A stretch of DNA of 22,265 nucleotides from UBA922 sp964565405 (GTDB taxonomy: Bacteria; Patescibacteriota; Patescibacteriia; Magasanikbacterales; UBA922): assembly GCA_964565405.1 (NCBI GenBank), contig CAZMEW010000017.1, positions 1 to 22,265 of the forward strand, given 5' to 3'. Under the pieces are notes generated by a model. The model was not told the origin of the DNA. It did not search any database and saw only the letters and a program-made list of their open reading frames with translations. The number at the start of each line of letters is the position of its first letter. The first letter of the stretch is position 1. Position numbers and translations under genes: made by a program. Below, one piece after another: positions 14,545 through 21,091 of the stretch.

Positions 14545-15483
14545 CTACCATCTCCCTGATGAACCGCCACCACCAGACATTCCACCACCAAATCCTCCAA
14601 ATCCACCCGAACTACGTCCACCTCCACCACCAAATCCTCCACCCCATGACCCACCACCCCGTGGGGGCCAATTATTCTTTCTGTCCTTTTTCATTTGCAG
14701 AGCTTTTTCTCTTAACTTTTGGAATTGCGGCGAACGTGATACAGCCCAATCAACAAAGGCTCCAAACAAAGCACCCAGCACTCCCCCCATAAACACACTG
14801 CCCGCAATCAAACCCATCAGCGCGCCAAGTCCTCCACCTACAATACCACCCGCGACAAATGATTTCGACTGAGAGAGTTCTAGCACTACTTGCGAAAATA
14901 CCACAAAACCAATAAAACCTGCAATTAGTAGAATAAACAACGCTCCAATCCAACCCATTACTCCATCATCTGTAGTAACAGTCTCGACAGAATACTCACC
15001 CTCCACTGCTTGAACAATCGCATTAACAGCTTCATCAATTCCTTCACCGTATTTATTATCCTTAAATGCCGGGATAAGAATGGTATCAATAATGTGCGAG
15101 GATTCAAGGTCGGTAAGTGCTCCTTCTAATCCATATCCCACTTCAATTCGAACCTCACGTTCATTTGGAGCAACAAGAAGCAATACCCCATTATCTTGTT
15201 TTGCTTTGCCCACCCCCCAATATGCAAAGAGTCCAGTAGCGTATTCTTCAATACTAAGATCCTCAAGTGAAGCCACTGTTGCAACAGCAATTTCACTGGT
15301 TGAAGTTACCTCAAGCGCACTAAGACGCGCTGTAATGCGCGTCTCAATACTATCATCAATAATATGTGCAGCATCAACTACAAATCCTGTAGGAGCGGGA
15401 TAATTGGGAGCTGCAAGAATGGCCCCATACCATGCGAGCGATACAAACACTAAGAATGCAATCGCATACAATATTCGTCGCAT
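14545..15483 (-). CDS. TPM-domain (YgcG-like) membrane protein with Gly-rich tail
   Basis: Signal peptide/first membrane helix (about residues 4-24), then an extracytoplasmic TPM domain (about 32-160) with the typical VVDAAHIIDD start, NGVLLLVAPNEREVRIEVGYGLEG core and conserved acidic positions. Next come membrane segments at about 177-197 and 209-243 and a Gly/Ser-rich tail (276-312) ending in SSGRW. The family is linked to acid phosphatase activity in plants and to PSII repair or membrane stress in bacteria; the bacterial role is poorly known. It follows lemA by 11 nt, the classic LemA-TPM pairing. The stop codon TAG overlaps an ATG at 14549-14551 that may start the next gene. Confidence 0.9.
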   Translation of the reverse strand: MRRILYAIAFLVFVSLAWYGAILAAPNYPAPTGFVVDAAHIIDDSIETRITARLSALEVTSTSEIAVATVASLEDLSIEEYATGLFAYWGVGKAKQDNGVLLLVAPNEREVRIEVGYGLEGALTDLESSHIIDTILIPAFKDNKYGEGIDEAVNAIVQAVEGEYSVETVTTDDGVMGWIGALFILLIAGFIGFVVFSQVVLELSQSKSFVAGGIVGGGLGALMGLIAGSVFMGGVLGALFGAFVDWAVSRSPQFQKLREKALQMKKDRKNNWPPRGGGSWGGGFGGGGGRSSGGFGGFGGGMSGGGGSSGRW

Positions 15484-15494
15484 AGTAACGAATG

Positions 15495-16091
15495 TTATGA
15501 TCCAAAGTTAAACTGTACTGCAGGTGCCTTATCAGCCCCTTCAGTTGCAGAAAATAACTGTCGTTCCTTTGGAAGACCAAAAATAGATACAAAGAAAACA
15601 CCAGGGAAACCTTTTGCTCGAACATTATACGCCTTTACCACATCGTTAAACCGCATGCGCTCAGTTGAGATACGGTTCTCGGTTCCTTCAAGCTCAGTCT
15701 GAAGTGCAAGAAAATTTTCATTGGCTTTAAGACTTGGATACGCCTCAACAGATACGAGCAATCGTGATAATGCCCCACTAAGCTCTCCTTGGCTCTGTTG
15801 AAATTGCTGGAATGCAGCCGGATCATTGATTAATTCTGGAGAGAGAGTCACTTGAGTTGCTTTTGCTCGTGCTTCAATAACTGCCGTAAGTGTTGATTTT
15901 TCAAAATTTGCGGCACCCTGAACTGTAGAAACGATATTTGGAATAAGATCCATTCGACGTTGATACTGATTCTCCACCTGTGCCCACGCGGTCGATACAT
16001 CTTCGTTTAGACCGATAAATGAATTATAGGTTCCAACAAGCCACATTACGATGACGAGGAGAATTCCTCCTCCGATAATCCAACCTTTCAT
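15495..16091 (-). CDS. lemA: LemA family membrane protein
   Basis: LemA-family protein, one N-terminal membrane helix (about residues 5-22) followed by a long helical bundle. Family landmarks are YNSFIGLNEDVSTAWAQVENQYQRR (split over residues 22-46), DLIPNIVSTVQG, EARAKAT, and ENRISTERMRFND (about 147-159). The C-terminus ends in the usual FNFG-like motif (VQFNFGS). Length 198 is typical. The exact molecular function is not established. It is paired with the TPM gene, a widespread conserved neighbourhood, and both lie upstream of the citrate-cleavage genes in the same direction. The upstream region has three overlapping -10-like hexamers (16130-16143) but no good -35. Confidence 0.93.
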   Translation of the reverse strand: MKGWIIGGGILLVIVMWLVGTYNSFIGLNEDVSTAWAQVENQYQRRMDLIPNIVSTVQGAANFEKSTLTAVIEARAKATQVTLSPELINDPAAFQQFQQSQGELSGALSRLLVSVEAYPSLKANENFLALQTELEGTENRISTERMRFNDVVKAYNVRAKGFPGVFFVSIFGLPKERQLFSATEGADKAPAVQFNFGS

Positions 16092-16169
16092 AAGGTAAAA
16101 GGATAAAAATTAAAAGATAATTTGGTACCACTATACTATACTATTTGACGAAGTTTGCATAGTAGAACC

Positions 16170-16198
16170 TTGCAAAAAGACAAAAATTGTGATATAAC
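16170..16198 (+). promoter_or_regulatory. Promoter for the SpeH-like gene
   Basis: TTGCAA (16170-16175) and an extended -10, TGATATAAC (hexamer 16193-16198), are separated by 17 nt. The predicted start is near 16205. The remaining part of the 16092-16233 region holds overlapping TAGTAT/TATAGT repeats (16130-16143) on the minus strand that may drive lemA. Confidence 0.55.
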
Positions 16199-16233
16199 CC
16201 TAGAGTAAAATAATACGTTAATTGGTTTTAGGT

Positions 16234-16596
16234 ATGCTGACAAAGCGTTATCACTGGATATTTGATGCGGAACATGTCCCAAATGATGTGGGGACAAATA
16301 CAGAATTAGTGGACAAGGCACTGAGAGATATCGCACAATTGTGCGGAATGACTATTGTGTCGGGACCTCACGTACTCCGAGGAGTCCCAGAAAATCCTGG
16401 AGTAACCGGAATTTGTGTAGTAGATTTTTCCCACATATCAATTCACACATTCTCCAATCCTGGTGAGGTATGTATTGATGTATTCTCATGCAAGCCATTT
16501 GACCCCGAATTGATTCATGAATATTTGAAAAAAACATTCCAGGTAGAAGACCAAGATGCAGTATATGTGGAAGTGAAATACCCAAACGAAAAATAG
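16234..16596 (+). CDS. AdoMet decarboxylase (SpeH) family pyruvoyl-dependent decarboxylase
   Basis: Prokaryotic AdoMetDC family. These proenzymes self-cleave at a serine to form a pyruvoyl cofactor and classically make decarboxylated SAM for spermidine synthesis. From ATG 16234 the protein is 120 residues, typical for the family. The key residues are present: Ser66 (cleavage serine, in DFSHISIHTF), His71 and Cys86 (in IDVFSCKP), matching Ser63, His68 and Cys83 of the Thermotoga enzyme. The residue before Ser66 is Phe instead of the usual Glu, and the usual WPE after the His-Thr is FSN. These changes leave the substrate open: some family members are reported to act on ornithine or arginine. 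An in-frame TTG at 16222 would add four residues. It is transcribed opposite to all near neighbours and ends 3 nt from the convergent ATP-grasp gene. No spermidine synthase is in the window. Confidence 0.82.
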   Translation: MLTKRYHWIFDAEHVPNDVGTNTELVDKALRDIAQLCGMTIVSGPHVLRGVPENPGVTGICVVDFSHISIHTFSNPGEVCIDVFSCKPFDPELIHEYLKKTFQVEDQDAVYVEVKYPNEK

Positions 16597-16599
16597 AAT

Positions 16600-17751
16600 C
16601 TAGTGTACCATGCCAGCAAGAATACCAGCAGTCTCAGACATGCTGGTTTCTTTTCCAAAAAATTTGATGTTAAGATTGTTTCTCCGAGCACACTCTCGCA
16701 TAACTTCCATTCCTTCTTTCTCAGAGGGGCCCGCACGTCGGACTACAATTGGATAGGTTGGTTTCATCTCATCAAGTGCATCGACAATTCCATTAAATGT
16801 TTCCTTAATATTAGTAAAATTAGCTACACCACCCGCAATCCATAGTCCTCTAAGTCCAGGTTTCGATAATACAATTTTTGCCAAATCACGGACTTTTTCT
16901 CGAGGAGGATTGCCTGAGTACTCAGTGTAATTCGCGGGCTTGAGACCAGTCTTAATCAATGCATCCATATTCGCAATACTTGCTCCGCCGCCAGAAAATA
17001 GAATCGCGATATCTCCGTCCATTTCAATATATTTCCCCGCAGTGCCCCGATAATAATCCTCACCTGCGTCAATCGCAGTAACTTCTTTCTCACGTTCAGT
17101 TGGAAGTCGCCCCATCATAGTTCGAGCTTCATAGTTCTTCCATGTTTCGTGTCGATAAAAAGCATCGTCGTCGAGTGCGACTTTTGCATCAGCAGCGATC
17201 CATTTCCCGTCAGTAGTTTTCACTAGTGGATTAATTTCAACCTGACGCGTGTCTTCCTGTAAAAAACAATTCCATAATTCCTGGGCAAACGGTATATCCC
17301 TGCCAGAGGCGGATAAAACCTCTTTTCTAATATCTAGATTTATTTTTGTGATATTTTCTTCTGAAACATCTTCTATATCCACCCCACCTTTTTTTGAATA
17401 CACCAATATTGGCTGTTTTGAAATACTATTGTAGGTAATGGAGAGGTAGTGCTCTTCTGCGATTGATACTTTTTCTTCAATCCGAACAGCGGCAACATAT
17501 TGTCCACGTACCTGCATTGCAAATAATTCTTCACAGGCACTTGCAACCTCACCTGAGGTGGAACAAAAACGGATTCCACTATTTTTGCCTCGCTTTCCAG
17601 ATAATACCTGCGCCTTTACCACTACCTCAGAAACTCCAAGCGAGATGTATGCATCTACAAAATTTTCACCTCGACGGACCACTACACCCTTTGGAATAGC
17701 GATTCCATGCGAGGCAAATAATTCTTTTCCTTCAAATTCGTAGAGGTTCAT
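16600..17751 (-). CDS. ATP-citrate lyase/citryl-CoA synthetase beta-type (ATP-grasp) subunit
   Basis: Related to succinyl-CoA synthetase beta but with the diagnostic C-terminal features of ATP-citrate lyase (AclB / N-terminal ACLY). The ATP-grasp region has VVKAQVLSGKRGK (44-56), GGVDIEDV (122-129), EINPLV (172-177) and AADAKVALDD (187-196). The citrate/CoA-ligase domain has SGGGAS (253-258), EYSGNPPREK (277-286), GGVANFTNIKETFNGI (307-322), VVRRAGPSEKEG (336-347) and FGKETSMS (365-372). These ACLY-like motifs argue against plain succinyl-CoA synthetase. Full length at 383 residues. With the alpha and lyase subunits at 12823-14422 it would form a three-subunit enzyme cleaving citrate with ATP and CoA. 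It is the last gene of the glmS-to-ccsA minus-strand run and follows the RluA gene closely. Confidence 0.88.
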   Translation of the reverse strand: MNLYEFEGKELFASHGIAIPKGVVVRRGENFVDAYISLGVSEVVVKAQVLSGKRGKNSGIRFCSTSGEVASACEELFAMQVRGQYVAAVRIEEKVSIAEEHYLSITYNSISKQPILVYSKKGGVDIEDVSEENITKINLDIRKEVLSASGRDIPFAQELWNCFLQEDTRQVEINPLVKTTDGKWIAADAKVALDDDAFYRHETWKNYEARTMMGRLPTEREKEVTAIDAGEDYYRGTAGKYIEMDGDIAILFSGGGASIANMDALIKTGLKPANYTEYSGNPPREKVRDLAKIVLSKPGLRGLWIAGGVANFTNIKETFNGIVDALDEMKPTYPIVVRRAGPSEKEGMEVMRECARRNNLNIKFFGKETSMSETAGILAGMVH

Positions 17752-17760
17752 ATATGTTAA

Positions 17761-18405
17761 TTAAAATNNNNNNNNNNCTGCAGAAATAATAATCCGCTCT
17801 CCCGCCACGGGCTGATCAAATTCAAGTGCAACAGCAGACAACGCAATCGCTCCTGGCTTATATTTTTCCTTTGCACCATATTTTACATCACCTACCAGCG
17901 GATGCCCAATATATGCAAACTGAGATCGAATTTGGTGTGGCCTACCAGTTTTAAGCTCAATCTCAACTATTGTATGCGTATCTTTAGAACCAATAACCTT
18001 ATAAGCTAATTCAGCTTTCTTAGCGTCACCATGCGGAGTATCATACACAGTCACAAAATTTTTGTTCTCGTCTTTACTCAAATAATTAACAAGAATTCCC
18101 TGTTTTTCTTTTAGCCTACCCTCCACTAGCGCATGATACATTTTCTTCACCGTATGTGCTCGAAATTGTTCTGAAAGTCTCGAGGCACCCTTACTCGTTT
18201 TCCCAAAAACCACTATTCCAGATACTGGTCGATCAAGCCGATGAATAAGACCCAAGAAAACCGCTCCTGGTTTCTTGTATTTCTCTTTCAGGTATTCCTT
18301 TACCATATCTATGAGGGAAGTATCTCCTGATTCGTCTCCCTGTACCAGAACACCTGATTGTTTATATACAGCAATAACGTGATTGTCTTCGTAGAAAACT
18401 TTCAT
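17761..18405 (-). CDS. RluA-family pseudouridine synthase without S4 domain (3' end in gap)
   Basis: Catalytic-domain-only RluA family enzyme, probably modifying rRNA or tRNA uridines. The start MKVFYEDNHVIAVYKQSG is the classic domain opening. The catalytic loop is HRLDRPVSG (55-63) with Asp58, followed by KTGRPHQIRSQ (about residues 167-177) and the GHPLVGDVKYG motif. There is no S4 domain, unlike the paralogue at 8723-9682. The last few codons fall in the 10-N gap (17768-17777), so the exact stop is unknown; the TAA at 17761 is only one possible end. It begins 3 nt after the methyltransferase stop, suggesting an RNA-modification pair. Confidence 0.9.
   Translation of the reverse strand: MKVFYEDNHVIAVYKQSGVLVQGDESGDTSLIDMVKEYLKEKYKKPGAVFLGLIHRLDRPVSGIVVFGKTSKGASRLSEQFRAHTVKKMYHALVEGRLKEKQGILVNYLSKDENKNFVTVYDTPHGDAKKAELAYKVIGSKDTHTIVEIELKTGRPHQIRSQFAYIGHPLVGDVKYGAKEKYKPGAIALSAVALEFDQPVAGERIIISAXXXXF
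17768..17777. other. Assembly gap (10 N)
   Basis: Run of 10 N at the 3' end of the RluA-family gene, 16 nt upstream of the ATP-grasp subunit start. Its true length is unknown. Confidence 0.99.
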
Positions 18406-18408
18406 AAG

Positions 18409-19314
18409 TTACAGAGAACTCCAGCGTGAGAATATTCCACAGGGCAATAATTTCCCTGATTTTGATTCTTCAATTGCGAGCTCCCCTTTTTCAAAACGTC
18501 CTCCAAAATCCACTAATAACTGTTTCAAATTATTTTCATATGCAATCGACGAATATCCTGATGCATACCCATTAATCAAGAAAAATAATGGTGTATCAGA
18601 CAAAATTTCCGTACACAACTTTAATAACTCAGGTAAATCATCTTCAATTTTCCATAATTCTTTTTTTGGTCCATGGCCAAATGCTGGAGGATCAAGGAGA
18701 ATCCCATCGTACGTATTTCCTCGCTTGATTTCTCGCTTTACAAATACTCGTGCATCATCGAGAATCCAACGTATTGGCTTTTCTTCCAATCTCGAAGCCT
18801 TCGCATTATCTTTCCCCCACTGGATTGCGACTTTTGATCCATCAACATGCACGACCGAGGCTCCTGCCTGCGCTGCAGCAAGGGAAGCACCTCCTGTATA
18901 GCCAAACAAATTCAGTACAGACGCCTTGCGAGGCGTCTCTGAAGTGCCTTCAACCAATGCTAATCTCTTGAAAATCTTCTCTCGCATCCAATCCCAATTC
19001 GGAAGCTGTTCGGGAAACAAACCGGTATGTTTAAAAGAAGTAGGACGAATCCATAATTGTAAATTTCCAAATTCAATCTGCCATTTCTCAGGCATCCCTT
19101 TTTTGAGATTCCAATCACCCTTCTTTCCATCTCGATTAAAGGATGCACTCGCCTTATTCCACTCCTGTATATGGAGACTCTTCATCCAGAGGGCCTGTGG
19201 ATCAGGACGGCGGAATACAATATTGCCATATCGCTCGAGCTTTTCCCCATCTCCACTATCAAGAAGCTCATAATCTTTTGAAGGTTTAGTGATTTCAAGT
19301 GAAATGTCAGACAT
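18409..19314 (-). CDS. Class I SAM-dependent RNA methyltransferase (RlmI/RlmK-like)
   Basis: Rossmann-fold methyltransferase of the COG1092 type, likely acting on rRNA cytosine or guanine. Motif I is NLFGYTGGASLAA (135-147), the acidic ribose-binding strand is VVHVDGSK (154-161), motif III DDARVF (186-191), and motif IV LDPPAFGHG (207-215). The N-terminal ~90 residues carry RYGNIVFRRPDPQALW and a beta-rich segment, but no full PUA domain is obvious, which makes it shorter (301 residues) than E. coli RlmI (396). No catalytic cysteine motif is evident after motif IV, so m5C chemistry is uncertain. Its stop is 3 nt before the RluA-family start. Confidence 0.82.
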   Translation of the reverse strand: MSDISLEITKPSKDYELLDSGDGEKLERYGNIVFRRPDPQALWMKSLHIQEWNKASASFNRDGKKGDWNLKKGMPEKWQIEFGNLQLWIRPTSFKHTGLFPEQLPNWDWMREKIFKRLALVEGTSETPRKASVLNLFGYTGGASLAAAQAGASVVHVDGSKVAIQWGKDNAKASRLEEKPIRWILDDARVFVKREIKRGNTYDGILLDPPAFGHGPKKELWKIEDDLPELLKLCTEILSDTPLFFLINGYASGYSSIAYENNLKQLLVDFGGRFEKGELAIEESKSGKLLPCGIFSRWSSL

Positions 19315-19338
19315 ATAATTCTTATTGCTTATTGTTCC

Positions 19339-19692
19339 TTAATCTAAATCCATTCTAAATTCATACCCAAATTTTCCAAAACCTTTCCGCTCATACCATG
19401 CATGCACATCTTCACGTTGTGTTCGTGAGGTTGCAATAATTTTATAACACCCGCGTTCTCGCGCAATTTTCAACACTTCGGTAAGAAGGGTATTTCCCAC
19501 GCCTTTCCTTCGTTCATTTTGAACCACACATAGATTCTCAAGAAGGGCATACGGTTTATCATGTAAATCATTGGTAATAAAAAATACATACGCGTGCCCG
19601 ATTTCCTGTTGCGCAGCATTAGTAAGTGAAATACGTATGCCTATGGCTGTGTGTTCAGTATTCGATAGATGATAGTCCTGCATATTATACAT
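19339..19692 (-). CDS. GNAT family N-acetyltransferase
   Basis: Small GNAT acetyltransferase of 117 residues, transferring acetyl from acetyl-CoA to an unknown amine. The acetyl-CoA pyrophosphate loop is VQNERRKGVGNTLL (57-70), preceded by the beta4 strand ALLENLCV and followed by KIIATS (beta5) and HAWYERKGFGKFG. The start at 19692 overlaps the glmR stop by 8 nt; a second in-frame ATG at 19683 would begin 2 nt after it. The overlap suggests translational coupling to glmR. The substrate cannot be predicted. Confidence 0.87.
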   Translation of the reverse strand: MYNMQDYHLSNTEHTAIGIRISLTNAAQQEIGHAYVFFITNDLHDKPYALLENLCVVQNERRKGVGNTLLTEVLKIARERGCYKIIATSRTQREDVHAWYERKGFGKFGYEFRMDLD

Positions 19693-20647
19693 GTTTCTCT
19701 ATAAATTCATGAATCAATCTACCCAATTTCAGAGAATCAAGTCCTCCCTGAGGTAGTTCAAACGGCGAAGAAACGACAGGTACTGATACTTTTTCAGAAT
19801 CAACAAGAATTCTCCCCCAACCTTTCTCCTCATAATACTTCTTTTGGCCATGATCAAGCTCGGTAATATTGGAAATTACCACATCTACCGGACGAGGTAA
19901 ATAGGAATGTAACATCTCAACAATTTCGCTTATAGAAGTGGGTCCCGTCTCCCCGACCAACTCAATAGCGTTACCCGATACAAAAATAAATTTTGCTTTA
20001 CTCTGACCAAGCGCTTCTTTCATTCCACTAGGCAAAAGAGTTGCAATAATACTGGTATAGAAACTTCCTGGTCCGATAATGATACTATCCGCTTCACGCA
20101 CTTCTCGTACCGCACGATCATACATTACTGGTTGTGGTTCGAGCCACGCACGTAGAATTTTTTTTGAACGATCATAGGTAGGTCGATCAATCTCATGCTC
20201 ACCCTTAACCATCGATCCATCAGACAATTCCACACACAAATCACTTTGTTCGAGGGTCACTGGAAACACAGGACCCACCGCATCTACGGCCTGAGCAAGC
20301 GCACGGATACCATCAGTAACGCCACCATTATATTTTTCCACTAACGCGAGAAATAAATGTCCCACTCCAAATCCCTGCAATTTTCCATGTTCCGAATAGC
20401 GTGTATCATAGAAAATCCGCTTAAGCAAATCGTACTCATATTTACTCATTGCAAGAATCGCGCGCAATATATCCCCCGGCGGTAGCACTCCTAATTCGTG
20501 TCTCAATTTCCCAGACGAACTACCAGAATCACTCATGGCAATAATTGCAGAGATCGAATACTCCTGAGGAAATTGTTTCATCGCCCGAATGGAAATTGAT
20601 CCACCATTTCCTCCGCCAAGAATTACTATTTTTTTCTTTTGATCCAT
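19685..20647 (-). CDS. glmR: GlmR/YvcK (CofD-like) gluconeogenesis and cell-wall factor
   Basis: YvcK family protein with a CofD-like fold. In Bacillus subtilis it binds UDP-GlcNAc and stimulates GlmS, directing carbon to cell-wall precursors. Landmarks are IVILGGGNGG (7-16), MSDSGSSSGKLRHELG (38-53), PPGDILRAI (56-64), the ADSIIIGPGSFYTSIIATLLP segment (from about 186) and NITELDHGQ (from about 260). Length 320 matches the family. The canonical DDGGSSG motif reads DSGSSSG, a small variation. It sits 1 nt after the HAD gene, which sits 5 nt after glmS, so regulator and target enzyme appear to share an operon. That organisation differs from the B. subtilis rapZ-glmR-whiA cluster. Confidence 0.93.
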   Translation of the reverse strand: MDQKKKIVILGGGNGGSISIRAMKQFPQEYSISAIIAMSDSGSSSGKLRHELGVLPPGDILRAILAMSKYEYDLLKRIFYDTRYSEHGKLQGFGVGHLFLALVEKYNGGVTDGIRALAQAVDAVGPVFPVTLEQSDLCVELSDGSMVKGEHEIDRPTYDRSKKILRAWLEPQPVMYDRAVREVREADSIIIGPGSFYTSIIATLLPSGMKEALGQSKAKFIFVSGNAIELVGETGPTSISEIVEMLHSYLPRPVDVVISNITELDHGQKKYYEEKGWGRILVDSEKVSVPVVSSPFELPQGGLDSLKLGRLIHEFIEKHV

Positions 20648-20648
20648 A

Positions 20649-21086
20649 TTAAAAAAATAACATACGATTCAATTCCTCATCAGTTAAATCTTTACATACA
20701 TGTAGAGCGCCCGGATGCTTCGCTCCTCTAATTAATAGTGCAGACATCCCAGCTGCAATAGCCCCCTCAGCCCCGCTCTCTGAATCTTCAATCACCACAC
20801 AATCTTTTGCCAGAACTCCCAGGTTTTCCGCCGCCCGTAGAAACACATCCGGTGCAGGTTTCCCTATGAAATCAACAGTATCAATCCCTACAATGGTATC
20901 AAAATACTGAGACAAACTATTTTTATCCAACCGCTCTTGAATCGAACGAACTGAAGTATTTGATGCAATACCAAGCAATATTCCTGCTTCTTTTAGTTTT
21001 ACAATAAGACTCTTTGCATCACTATATGCTTTGTCACCATGCACAATCGTTCCTTCAAAATCAAAAATAACTGCAGAATATTTCAT
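20649..21086 (-). CDS. Small HAD-superfamily phosphatase
   Basis: A 145-residue HAD hydrolase of the phosphoglucomutase/phosphoglycolate phosphatase type. Motif I is FDFEGT (nucleophile D9), motif II ASNTS (41-45), motif III K76 in GKPAPD, motif IV IEDSESG (99-105). The second aspartate of the usual DxD motif is Glu11, which is unusual and may alter general acid/base function. The protein is shorter than most subfamily members (200-230 residues) because the alpha-helical cap between motifs I and II is nearly absent, so large substrates such as a macromolecule-bound phosphate are conceivable. It lies between glmS and glmR with 5- and 1-nt gaps. A role in amino-sugar phosphate metabolism is suggested only by context. 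Confidence 0.85.
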   Translation of the reverse strand: MKYSAVIFDFEGTIVHGDKAYSDAKSLIVKLKEAGILLGIASNTSVRSIQERLDKNSLSQYFDTIVGIDTVDFIGKPAPDVFLRAAENLGVLAKDCVVIEDSESGAEGAIAAGMSALLIRGAKHPGALHVCKDLTDEELNRMLFF

Positions 21087-21091
21087 ACCCG

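Noticed and set aside
14345..14551. Apparent continuous minus-strand ORF across the N gap (ending RYWYKELQEK...)
   Set aside because: It depends on the gap being exactly 27 nt and reads out of frame through the clearly real VLVQGITGKEG coding region.
16600..17751. Plain succinyl-CoA synthetase beta annotation
   Set aside because: The ATP-grasp motifs are shared, but the EYSGNPPREK, ANFTNIKETF and VRRAGP blocks are ATP-citrate-lyase-type, and the partner genes show ACLY-type motifs as well.
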